Shown piece by piece: positions 1 through 6,783 of a DNA stretch of 11,165 nucleotides; position 1 is the stretch's first letter, and each line of letters opens with the position of its first letter. Position numbers and translations under genes: made by a program. The stretch is taken from positions 1 through 11,165 of the forward strand of contig CAKZMN010000260.1 of NCBI GenBank assembly GCA_937128575.1, given 5' to 3'. The notes under the pieces are model-generated. The model did not search any database. It was not told where the DNA came from and was given only the letters and a program-made list of their open reading frames with translations. Source of the stretch: an uncultured Alphaproteobacteria bacterium (GTDB lineage Bacteria; Pseudomonadota; Alphaproteobacteria; Micavibrionales; Micavibrionaceae).

Positions 1-653
1 CTTTGTAAAACGCCTCGCTTGGATGCTTTCAAGGTCTCAATGTCATCCGCATCTGGTTCATCTGATAGTGAAGCGTCACAATAGGCCGACAAATCAACCC
101 AGAAATCTACGTCTGAAAATCTAGAGATAAGCGTATTTGTTTCTAGGCAGGCCGTTGATTTCTCACCGCTATATAGCATCGATAAAACTCCGCCGCGCGC
201 CAAGCTCTCATGATAGGCCTCGCCCTCAACTTTTGCGTAAAGTGCATAGGCCTGATCATACCGTCCGCCTTTAAGCAGCTTATATAGCCTTAAACTGAGC
301 AAATCTTGTCCTGCTACCGGCTCAATATCATTATTCAGCTTTGTGCTATCTGCGCTGCTGAGTAAAACACCAGATAATAATCTTTGCATCGTTGGTGATT
401 TAGACGCCGCAGGCACGTTACGTAACAAGGCAACAGCAACGCTTCTATCGGTGTTCTTCCATAAATTTCGTCCAAGGCTTCCATCTTGCTCGCGCTCATA
501 TAGGCCGAGGTTTTCAATATCTCTATAATCCACATCCAAGATAGCGGGGCGTGTATCTGAAAGCGCAACCGCGCCTTGCCCTGTATCGTCGGCAACCACC
601 CCCGAAGCTGTAAAACTTAGGATTAAGAAAAGTCCAAAAATTAATCTAGTCAT
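1..653 (-). CDS. Secreted helical protein of unknown function (3'-truncated by window edge)
   Basis: Reading the minus strand from the ATG at 653 gives 217 codons with no stop before the window edge, so the C-terminus is missing. The N-terminus is a good Sec signal peptide: Thr-Arg, a hydrophobic core (about residues 4-16), then Val-Val-Ala with likely cleavage after Ala21 before Asp-Asp. The mature part has a conserved-looking stretch around residues 58-67 (SLGRNLWKNT), then Leu/Ala-rich helical segments, e.g. LRLYKLLKGGRYDQAYALY around 120-140, which resemble TPR-like helical repeats without a clear consensus. I do not recognise the family with confidence; I have an unverified memory of similar secreted proteins beside aroK in other alphaproteobacteria. 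Its start lies inside the end of the upstream small membrane gene (8 nt overlap), so the two are probably translated together and may work together at the envelope. That it is a real gene is fairly sure; its function is unknown. Confidence 0.8.
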   Translation of the reverse strand, partial: MTRLIFGLFLILSFTASGVVADDTGQGAVALSDTRPAILDVDYRDIENLGLYEREQDGSLGRNLWKNTDRSVAVALLRNVPAASKSPTMQRLLSGVLLSSADSTKLNNDIEPVAGQDLLSLRLYKLLKGGRYDQAYALYAKVEGEAYHESLARGGVLSMLYSGEKSTACLETNTLISRFSDVDFWVDLSAYCDASLSDEPDADDIETLKASKRGVLQ

Positions 654-786
654 TGGTAAATTGCTCGCTAGGAATTTCTTTTGAAACATCGCTTTGTTGA
701 ATGGGGACGTCAACAACGGCAAAATAAACAAATCCGCCGACAAGCAATATTGGAACTAGGATAAATATTAATTTTAAAAGTTTCAT
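646..786 (-). CDS. Small single-pass membrane protein, 46 aa
   Basis: From the ATG at 786 the minus strand encodes 46 residues ending in TAG at 648-646. It begins MKLLKLIFILVPILLVGG, with two Lys before a hydrophobic segment of about 20 residues (5-24), then a polar tail containing VDVPIQQ and a Glu-Ile-Pro-Ser-Glu-Gln-Phe stretch near the end. This fits an inner-membrane protein with N-terminus inside and a short periplasmic tail; there is no lipobox Cys. Its stop overlaps the start of the downstream secreted-protein gene (ATGACTAG, 8 nt). I recall short proteins of this shape (basic end, one helix, a DIP-like turn, a final IP..(R/Q)F) as conserved hypotheticals in alphaproteobacteria, but cannot check it. 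No clear Shine-Dalgarno precedes it. Its role might be as a partner or anchor of the secreted protein; that is inference. Confidence 0.72.
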   Translation of the reverse strand: MKLLKLIFILVPILLVGGFVYFAVVDVPIQQSDVSKEIPSEQFTND

Positions 787-917
787 AATTGGAATCTTGC
801 GTGCTGTGTTTGTTTATCTATGATGCAGATATTGGAATTGCTTGTACCCTATAGAAAGGATCGCGGCATTTCAATTAAGATTTTTCGATAATCACAATGG
901 TATAAACAACATTCTTC
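787..917. promoter_or_regulatory. Divergent intergenic region with start sites for both flanking operons
   Basis: This 131-base AT-rich stretch separates the leftward small membrane gene from rightward aroK, so it must hold promoters for both unless transcripts enter from outside. Leftward, the best candidate is TTGAAA (complement of 869-874) with TATAGG (complement of 848-853), but the 15-base spacer is short. Rightward, TATAAA at 901-906 looks like a -10 box but has no good -35 partner and would leave a very short leader before aroK. Neither is firm. Confidence 0.3.
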
Positions 918-1484
918 ATGTCCTTTAAAGATATAGAAATCATAAAAAATGCTCTGGATCGTCCCATAATATTGGTGGGTATGATGGGCGCAGGTAAATC
1001 CCACGTGGGCGCGGCGCTCGCCAGAAGCCTTGGCCTAGAATTTATCGATAGCGACAAGGTTGTAGAGCAGCGCGCAGGGTGCTCGGTCGCGGAAATATTC
1101 GAAAGCTTCGGAGAGGAAAAATTCCGCGAGGCTGAAAAAAATACAATCTTGAATTTACTAACCCAGCCTCCCCAAGTTATTGCAACGGGCGGCGGAGCCA
1201 TAACAAATGATGAAACACTTTCTCATATAAAGGCGCAAAGCTTATCTGTGTGGCTCAATCCCGATATGCCGCTTCTCATGGATAGATTAAGCGGTAAAAA
1301 GCAAAGCCGTCCTTTGCTGCAAACGGATAATCCGGAGGACACCATCGCCGCGCTGATGCAAAGCAGGGCAGGGCTATATGAACAGGCCGATATTAATTTA
1401 GAAATCACCAGCGCAGATCAGGCGCAAACCCTCAGCCGCCTTATAAAGAAGTTGTCTGAACGCCTAAATACCGCTAGGTTCTGA
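918..1484 (+). CDS. aroK: Shikimate kinase
   Basis: Phosphorylates shikimate with ATP to shikimate 3-phosphate, the fifth step of the chorismate pathway, in the cytoplasm. The 188-residue protein has normal family length. The Walker A loop GMMGAGKS is at residues 21-28; the shikimate-binding Asp region is FIDSD (42-46, D44/D46); FREAE (69-73) supplies the binding Arg70; the GGG turn is at 91-93 (ATGGGA); the lid Arg is in SRPLL (R131); and the SRAGLY stretch (R150, Y154) is the usual adenine-side motif. The start is forced: an in-frame TAA lies at 903-905, no other start codon falls between it and ATG 918, and the next Met is inside the P-loop. No Shine-Dalgarno is visible (AACAACATTCTTC precedes the ATG). 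It is followed after 23 bases by aroB, an arrangement common in proteobacteria, so they are very likely co-transcribed. Confidence 0.97.
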   Translation: MSFKDIEIIKNALDRPIILVGMMGAGKSHVGAALARSLGLEFIDSDKVVEQRAGCSVAEIFESFGEEKFREAEKNTILNLLTQPPQVIATGGGAITNDETLSHIKAQSLSVWLNPDMPLLMDRLSGKKQSRPLLQTDNPEDTIAALMQSRAGLYEQADINLEITSADQAQTLSRLIKKLSERLNTARF

Positions 1485-1507
1485 ACTCTTATTTAAAGAA
1501 GCGAGAT

Positions 1508-2713
1508 ATGGACACAAACATAGTAACAATCGATCTGGGGCTGCGCTCCTACGATATATATATCGGCTCCGGTTTGCTGTATCGGTTCGCCGATTATGTC
1601 CCTATGGAGCTAGAGGGCGTTAAAACCTATATCGTCACTGATACAAACGTAGAATCAGATGCGCAGCGCGTTCAGAGCCAATTATTGGACGCTGGCGCGG
1701 CTTGCGCTGAAATTCTAGTTTTGCCCGCGGGCGAGCAAACCAAATCATTCACCAAGGTCGATAAAATAACAGACTGGCTGTTCGATAATGGCGTCAGCCG
1801 CGACTCGGTTCTAATCGCCGTCGGCGGCGGCGTGATTGGTGACATTACGGGATTTTGCGCTTCAATCACCATGCGCGGCATTCAATATATTCAAGTGCCC
1901 ACCACATTATTATCGCAGGTCGATAGCTCCGTTGGCGGTAAGACGGGCATTAATACCCGCAAGGGCAAAAACCTTGTCGGCAGCTTCTATCAACCCGTCG
2001 CCGTAATTGCCGACATCGATACTTTGAAAACACTGCCCAAGCGTGAATTGCTCGCCGGATATGCGGAAGTTCTGAAATACGGCCTAATCCGTGACGCGGC
2101 CTTCTTTAATTGGCTGGTGAAAAACGGCACGGATGTTTGCGACCTCAATGAAACGGATGTGGCCTACGCAATTGAAGAAAGCACCAAGGCCAAGGCCATG
2201 TTGGTGCAATCTGATGAGCGCGAGCAAGGGCAGCGCGCATTGCTAAACCTTGGGCACACTTTCGGACACGCGCTAGAAACCGCAGCTGGCTATGATGGTC
2301 GTCTGCTTCACGGCGAAGCGGTGGCTATAGGCATGGTTATGGCCTTTGATTTATCTGTGCGCATGAAAATTTGTGAACGTGCCGATTTAGAATCGGTAGA
2401 AAAGCACCTGGGTGATATCGGTCTGCCAACGCGCGCTTCATATCTACAGCCCGCCTTAACCGCTAGCGTTGATGAACTGCTCAAGATAATGAGCCGCGAC
2501 AAAAAAGTCGAAAAAGGCAAGCTGCGCTTTATCGTCACAAACGGTATCGGTGACGCCTTCATTGAAGATGCTGTCCCGGAAAAGCTCGTGCGCGCCGTAT
2601 TGGAAGAATCACTAGGCGGTAAAGGCCGCAGCGGCAAAACCAACATTAAAAAATCATTCGATGACTACGGAGTAAAAGGTCTATGGAAGTCAGTCTTCTC
2701 ATCTCATTCATAG
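1508..2713 (+). CDS. aroB: 3-dehydroquinate synthase
   Basis: Converts DAHP to 3-dehydroquinate, the second chorismate-pathway step, using NAD+ and a divalent metal (zinc or cobalt). The NAD-binding glycine loop GGGVIGD is at residues 106-112, the VPTTLLSQVDSSVGGKTG signature at 130-147, and KNLVGSF at 154-160. The expected metal ligands are present: Glu187 in AGYAEV, His250 in LGHTFGH, and His268 in LHGEAV, with spacing matching the E. coli enzyme. RSYD-type N-terminal strands and a helical C-terminal domain complete the fold. AAGAAGCGAG just before ATG 1508 can serve as the ribosome binding site. At 401 residues it is about 30 longer than usual: a basic Gly/Lys/Ser-rich tail follows the normal end near residue 371 and overlaps the next gene by 31 bases. 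Function is certain; the tail's role is unknown. Confidence 0.97.
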   Translation: MDTNIVTIDLGLRSYDIYIGSGLLYRFADYVPMELEGVKTYIVTDTNVESDAQRVQSQLLDAGAACAEILVLPAGEQTKSFTKVDKITDWLFDNGVSRDSVLIAVGGGVIGDITGFCASITMRGIQYIQVPTTLLSQVDSSVGGKTGINTRKGKNLVGSFYQPVAVIADIDTLKTLPKRELLAGYAEVLKYGLIRDAAFFNWLVKNGTDVCDLNETDVAYAIEESTKAKAMLVQSDEREQGQRALLNLGHTFGHALETAAGYDGRLLHGEAVAIGMVMAFDLSVRMKICERADLESVEKHLGDIGLPTRASYLQPALTASVDELLKIMSRDKKVEKGKLRFIVTNGIGDAFIEDAVPEKLVRAVLEESLGGKGRSGKTNIKKSFDDYGVKGLWKSVFSSHS

Positions 2714-3951
2714 CCGTCGGCGTTCTTATATTGCTCTCGGCATTTTTCTCCGGCTCAGAAACGGCTTTTACCGCCGCCTCTAAAGTGCGTTTGCACACAA
2801 AAGAAAAAGAGGGCAGCAAAAGAGCAGCGCTGGTAAATAAAATTCGTCGTAAAAAAGACCGCATGATTGGCGCGCTTTTATTGGGCAATAACTTGGTCAA
2901 TATTTTGGCCTCTGCGATTGCAACAAGCGTAATGATCAAATTATTTGGTGAGGCGGGCGTGGTCTATGCCACACTTGTGATGACCATGCTGGTTCTCATT
3001 TTCGCCGAAGTTCTGCCCAAAACATACGCGCTTCATCACGCAGAAGGCATGGCGATTAAAATTGCGCCAATCATTCGTTTGGTTATCTTCATTTTCGCGC
3101 CCATAACCGAAGCCGTAACATGGATCGTGCGTATGTTCCTAAAGCTATTTGGCGTTGACGTGTCAAAGGTTGGCGCGGGCTCTCATTTAGAATTATTGCG
3201 CGGTGTGATTGATATGCATCACGGGCCAGAGGAAGAAACGCAAGAACAGCGCGCCATGCTGCGCTCCATACTTGATCTGGCGGATGTGGACGTGGAAGAT
3301 ATCATGATCCACCGTAAAAATGTGAGTATGCTCGATGCCTCAAAACCGTCACAAGAAATTGTGCAAGAGGTTCTCGATAGCCCGTTCACGCGCCTACCAA
3401 TTTGGGATGGCGACCAAGATAATATCACTGGCGTGCTGCACGTTAAGTTACTATTGCGAGAGTTAAGCGAATGTGGCGGCGACCCGGCAAAGGTGAGTTT
3501 GGATAATGTGGTCATGGAGCCATGGTTCATTCCTGAGACCACAACGCTTTACGATCAACTCCAAGCCTTCCGCGAGCGTAAAGCGCACTTCACTGTGGTT
3601 GTTGATGAGTATGGTAGTTTCATGGGCGTTGTAACCCTCGAAGATATTTTAGAGGAAATCGTTGGTGAGATTGATGACGAGCATGATGAAACGGTTCCCG
3701 GCGTGCGCAAGAGCGAGGCGGGCACATATCTTGTTGATCGCTCCGTTACTATCCGTGATTTAAATCGTGAGTTTGAATGGGAATTGCCCGACGCGCCAGA
3801 TTATTCAACACTTGCTGGGTTAATTTTGCATGAGGCTCAAACACTTCCCGAACCGGGACAGAGTTTCCGTTTTCATGGCTTCCGTTTTGATATCGTCCGC
3901 AGGCAGCGTAATCAAATCACGCGCGTGCGCATTATCGAACCTACGAAGTAA
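2683..3951 (+). CDS. CNNM/CorC (HlyC) family membrane protein with CBS pair
   Basis: A 422-residue inner-membrane protein of the CNNM/CorC family, members of which export Mg2+ or Co2+ or support that export. The DUF21/CNNM membrane domain covers about residues 5-158, with hydrophobic segments near 5-22, 62-88, 93-113 and 128-156; it includes the conserved SGSETAF (23-29) and LLGNNLVNILAS (66-77). A cytoplasmic CBS pair follows (about 205-330), ending in DEYGSFMGVVTLEDILEEI, which normally binds adenine nucleotide. A CorC/HlyC C-terminal domain (about 340-418) closes the protein. The start is supported by GGAG at 2669-2672, ten bases before the ATG. It overlaps aroB by 31 bases, so translation is probably coupled, and its last 11 bases overlap the opposing aldo/keto reductase. 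Transported ion is not decided by sequence; the old 'hemolysin' name is unlikely to describe it. Confidence 0.93.
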   Translation: MEVSLLISFIAVGVLILLSAFFSGSETAFTAASKVRLHTKEKEGSKRAALVNKIRRKKDRMIGALLLGNNLVNILASAIATSVMIKLFGEAGVVYATLVMTMLVLIFAEVLPKTYALHHAEGMAIKIAPIIRLVIFIFAPITEAVTWIVRMFLKLFGVDVSKVGAGSHLELLRGVIDMHHGPEEETQEQRAMLRSILDLADVDVEDIMIHRKNVSMLDASKPSQEIVQEVLDSPFTRLPIWDGDQDNITGVLHVKLLLRELSECGGDPAKVSLDNVVMEPWFIPETTTLYDQLQAFRERKAHFTVVVDEYGSFMGVVTLEDILEEIVGEIDDEHDETVPGVRKSEAGTYLVDRSVTIRDLNREFEWELPDAPDYSTLAGLILHEAQTLPEPGQSFRFHGFRFDIVRRQRNQITRVRIIEPTK

Positions 3952-4729
3952 TGGCCTTGCTCGCGGCCTTTACGTTCTGCTCCAAATGTTCAGGATTAAT
4001 GGTACCGACAATAAGACCGTTTACACCCGCATGACCAAGCGCAAATCTCATTGCGTGTTCGACCGGATCATCGCCGCCCAAATCATCAATGTGACCACTC
4101 GCCAGCGCTTTTTTGAGCAGCAAGCCCTTGCCCGTTTTCGCGGCATAATCCAAAACAGGTTTCTCATCGGTATAAACCGGATTGTAACTCGCCATCACAA
4201 TATCAAGCAGCTCCAGCGCCATAATGCCGCCTTCAATCGTTTTCGTTGACGCGCCAATCGCCTTTACTAGACCTTGTTCTTTGAACTCATACAGCGTTTC
4301 AATCAATGCGTTATCACTCAAAATCTCCATGTCCCGTCCATCGGAATGAATCAAAAGCGCATCTATATAATCAGTATTTAATCGCTCAAGCGACCGCTCT
4401 AAGCTGCGTTTAAAATGATCGGGCGTGAAGTTATAGCTGGGTTGCCCACCCTCAAATTCTTCGCCCGCCTTGCCGATAATTACCCAATCTTCGCGCTGCC
4501 CCGCCAGCAAACGCCCAAGGCGCTCTTCGCTCTGACCGTACGCCGGCGCGGTATCGAGCATGTTAATGCCAAGCGCCTTGGCGCGAGCCATAAAATCATG
4601 CAGAAATTCTTCATCCGGAATGTCAAAGCCTTGCGGATATTTCACGCCTTCATTGCGGCCAAATTTCACCGTGCCCAGCCCAAGGGGGGATATGTCTAAT
4701 CCGGTCTGGCCTAGTTGTCTTTTGTCCAT
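3941..4729 (-). CDS. Aldo/keto reductase
   Basis: A 262-residue NAD(P)H-dependent oxidoreductase of the aldo/keto reductase superfamily, expected to interconvert carbonyls and alcohols on a (beta/alpha)8 barrel. The N-terminal LGQTGLDISPLGLGT is typical. The complete catalytic tetrad is visible: Asp59 and Tyr64 in DTAPAYGQSEERLG, Lys87 in IIGKAGE, and His128 in LLIHSDG. Later elements include AIGAST (157-162) and the C-terminal GLIVGTINPEHLEQN (238-252) that contacts the cofactor phosphate in related enzymes. Its start overlaps the end of the FAD oxidoreductase by 19 bases, making it the last gene of a three-gene cluster. GGGATAAAG about 7 bases before the ATG may act as ribosome binding site. 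The end is tail to tail with the CNNM/CorC gene (11 base overlap). Substrate is unknown. Confidence 0.93.
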   Translation of the reverse strand: MDKRQLGQTGLDISPLGLGTVKFGRNEGVKYPQGFDIPDEEFLHDFMARAKALGINMLDTAPAYGQSEERLGRLLAGQREDWVIIGKAGEEFEGGQPSYNFTPDHFKRSLERSLERLNTDYIDALLIHSDGRDMEILSDNALIETLYEFKEQGLVKAIGASTKTIEGGIMALELLDIVMASYNPVYTDEKPVLDYAAKTGKGLLLKKALASGHIDDLGGDDPVEHAMRFALGHAGVNGLIVGTINPEHLEQNVKAASKAITS

Positions 4730-5874
4730 ATCGCTTTATCCCATGGCGCGCGTGCATAATCAACGGGCGGCAAAAATGACCAATCATGGTCTGTGTTTGA
4801 TGGTTTTATATTCTCGCGCTCTAAATGCTCCAGCACCATATCCGACAGCAGCGGCGCAAAGGTCAGCTTCGTAGGCCAGCAATAAAGCACATCGCCGCAT
4901 GTGTGAATGGCAGGTTGATCCGGTAGCCACCCCTTCATGCTTGGTGCGCTCTCAATCCGGTCAATCGGCAGGGGCGCCCATTCCACGTTCGATAAATCCA
5001 CTTGCGGCAGATATTTGGCAAACGCTTTGCGCGCGCCCTTATAAACCTTGGCTGGGTCATCATCCTTTGCCTGCTCCGCCACGCCGCCGCCCAAATACCA
5101 AACAATACAGCCATCTTCGGCTATATGGCTAGTGATGGTGGCAACGGGTTTTTCGGATGCGCCAACCAAATGCGCATAAAGCGGGTAGGGCGCATGCTTC
5201 ATCATACCCATCAATAACGGGCGCGCCTGCGTTTTCATTCCCGCATCATCGCCGCGCCGTTTTGCAATATCTGCATTACTACCTGCCGCGGTCACGACAT
5301 AGCTCTTTGCCTCAATGCCGTGTGCATTCATATATTCAAATGGATCACGATCATCAATTTTGCGAATTGAATTTTTATAGGGTTCCGCCAGTGCGCGAAT
5401 TATTTGCGACACATCCAAAACCGGCTCATCCATGTAAATCAATGTGCCGTCAAATCCGGTTTGTTCAATATGCTCCGGCCATTCGCTGCGCTCAATCTCA
5501 CGAACGCTGCCGCCCAATGCCTTCTTTGATGCCAGTGCAATCAAATCCCCCATCATGCCGGGCGGTATCATTAAATATTGTGAGGAAACCGCTGTGTCTG
5601 CCGCAGATAAATCGACCGCACCAGCGCCGCGCAAGGCATCACGCCACAAATCCGGCATCGCACTAATCGATTTTGCTAATGCATTTACCTTGCCCGCAAA
5701 GGCATATTTTAAACCTGAATGAATAATGCCTTGCGACGCCAAGGTCTGGCCGCATCCAATCGCATCCCGTTCCAGCAGCAGCGCATCATAACCCATGCCC
5801 CGCAAACGATTAAACAGCCACAGCCCCGCAATGCCCGCACCAATAATTACAATATCAACCTTATGCGCGCTCAT
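4711..5874 (-). CDS. DAO-type FAD-dependent oxidoreductase
   Basis: A cytoplasmic flavoenzyme of the DAO (D-amino acid/glycerol-3-phosphate oxidase-like) superfamily. The Rossmann motif GAGIAG (12-17) and acidic Glu35 in LLLER bind the ADP part of FAD; GQTLASQGIIHSGLKYA (42-58) is a flavin-side motif also seen in L-2-hydroxyglutarate dehydrogenase-like enzymes; a late Gly/Trp-rich stretch (CGDVLYCWPTKLTFAPLL) closes the FAD domain. No signal peptide or membrane helix is evident. I chose ATG 5874 (387 residues) because it forms an ATGA overlap with the stop of the upstream hydrolase, the classic coupling geometry; a TTG 15 bases earlier (5889) would add five residues and is less likely. No strong Shine-Dalgarno is visible, which also fits coupling. 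It overlaps the aldo/keto reductase start by 19 bases. Substrate is not recognisable; an amino acid, hydroxy acid or polyol are all possible. Confidence 0.9.
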   Translation of the reverse strand: MSAHKVDIVIIGAGIAGLWLFNRLRGMGYDALLLERDAIGCGQTLASQGIIHSGLKYAFAGKVNALAKSISAMPDLWRDALRGAGAVDLSAADTAVSSQYLMIPPGMMGDLIALASKKALGGSVREIERSEWPEHIEQTGFDGTLIYMDEPVLDVSQIIRALAEPYKNSIRKIDDRDPFEYMNAHGIEAKSYVVTAAGSNADIAKRRGDDAGMKTQARPLLMGMMKHAPYPLYAHLVGASEKPVATITSHIAEDGCIVWYLGGGVAEQAKDDDPAKVYKGARKAFAKYLPQVDLSNVEWAPLPIDRIESAPSMKGWLPDQPAIHTCGDVLYCWPTKLTFAPLLSDMVLEHLERENIKPSNTDHDWSFLPPVDYARAPWDKAIWTKDN

Positions 5875-6734
5875 GTGTTCAACAACCAATTGCGAATGAC
5901 AGAAATTTGATCTGGCGCCATCAATGACGGCACATGACCGCAGCCTTTAAAGACTTCTAAATCAAACTCGGGGCCGCGCTTTTTCATTGCCTTGATCATT
6001 TTCTTCGTCAGCAACACCGATTGCTTGCCCTGCATCACCAACAATGGGCATGTAATTTCGTCCCAATAATTCCACAAATCAACATCACCAATCGGGCTAT
6101 CTTCAAATACAACCGCAATATTGGGGTCATAGGAATAAGTGATGCGCCCATCACTGGTGGCGCGCGCATTATGCTCCGCCATGTGTTTCCATTGCTCATC
6201 TGTCACCGGCCCCCACGTCAGGCCCCGCGTCGCGCGCATGCGCGTTTCCAAGTCAGGAATATTGTCGAATATATAAGTCTGCGAGATAACTTTGTGAATG
6301 AACTTCAGCGCCGCCATCGGCACTTCGGGGCCGACATCATTAATCATCATGCGCTTAATCGGACTGTTCGGCACGCCCGCCAGATATATCCCCAAAAGAC
6401 CGCCCATAGAAACGCCCAGCCAATCAACACTGCCGGGTTCAGTCAAATCCAAATGCGCCAGCAGCGCCATCAAATCTTGAATATATTGCTCGTAATTATA
6501 ATCCAGCGGATCATCTAAAAAATCGCTGCGCCCGCGGCCGGGCATATCAACACAAATCAGGCGATGCCCATGCAGGATTAAATTTTCAGCTAGGAAATCA
6601 AAATCATGCCCATTACCCGTCAGGCCATGAACACAAATAATCGGATTGCCGTCTTCCGGCCCCCAGTCATTATAAACAATCCTATGCGGACCGTGTTTAC
6701 CAAGGCTTGAAAATTGTTTTTCTGAAAAGCTCAT
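5871..6734 (-). CDS. Alpha/beta-fold hydrolase (catalytic acid apparently replaced)
   Basis: A 287-residue alpha/beta hydrolase with no signal peptide. The oxyanion-hole motif CVHGLTGNG is at 34-42, DMPGRGRSD at 63-71, the nucleophile elbow GVSMGG gives Ser109, and the C-terminal CGHVPSLM gives the catalytic His267. The usual acid after strand 6 should sit near residue 240 in the segment MQGKQSVLLT; related proteins I remember read ..SDLL.. there, so the Asp is apparently Val240. Either another acid serves or activity is altered. The family covers esterases, C-C hydrolases, haloalkane dehalogenases and lipases, so substrate cannot be named. It is the first gene of a three-gene set: its stop overlaps the FAD oxidoreductase start by 4 bases (ATGA). 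It begins 49 bases after secA on the same strand; a TATAAT box in that gap may give it its own promoter. Confidence 0.9.
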   Translation of the reverse strand: MSFSEKQFSSLGKHGPHRIVYNDWGPEDGNPIICVHGLTGNGHDFDFLAENLILHGHRLICVDMPGRGRSDFLDDPLDYNYEQYIQDLMALLAHLDLTEPGSVDWLGVSMGGLLGIYLAGVPNSPIKRMMINDVGPEVPMAALKFIHKVISQTYIFDNIPDLETRMRATRGLTWGPVTDEQWKHMAEHNARATSDGRITYSYDPNIAVVFEDSPIGDVDLWNYWDEITCPLLVMQGKQSVLLTKKMIKAMKKRGPEFDLEVFKGCGHVPSLMAPDQISVIRNWLLNT

Positions 6735-6753
6735 GCACCAACTTTAGGAAGAT

Positions 6754-6770
6754 ACAGCTATTATAGCTAG
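6754..6770 (-). promoter_or_regulatory. Possible promoter of the hydrolase operon (perfect -10 box)
   Basis: In the 49-base gap after secA the minus strand carries an exact TATAAT (complement of 6760-6765), 25 bases before the hydrolase ATG. The -35 region at a 17-base spacing reads CATAAA, a poor match, so this is tentative. The same bases form a small inverted repeat (AGCTA 6756-6760, TAGCT 6764-6768, loop TTA), too short and without a T-run to count as a terminator. Read-through from secA is the alternative. Confidence 0.3.
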
Positions 6771-6783
6771 CCCTAAAACTGTT

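Noticed and set aside
335..595. An 86-codon minus-strand frame.
   Set aside because: It is an alternative frame of the secreted protein gene, which has a signal peptide and remains open to the edge in its own frame.
3830..4249. A 139-codon plus-strand frame across the convergent junction.
   Set aside because: It overlaps two well-supported genes and has no recognisable domain.
5875..5889. TTG start for the FAD oxidoreductase, five residues longer.
   Set aside because: The ATG at 5874 gives an ATGA overlap with the preceding stop and a normal N-terminus just before the Rossmann motif.
6021..6518. A 165-codon plus-strand frame antisense to the hydrolase.
   Set aside because: Composition is typical of antisense shadow (His/Arg/Ile-rich), with no motif, while the opposite strand has clear hydrolase motifs.
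6756..6768. Inverted repeat AGCTA/TAGCT after secA as a terminator.
   Set aside because: Five-base stem, AT-rich, no T-run; it coincides with a TATAAT box instead.
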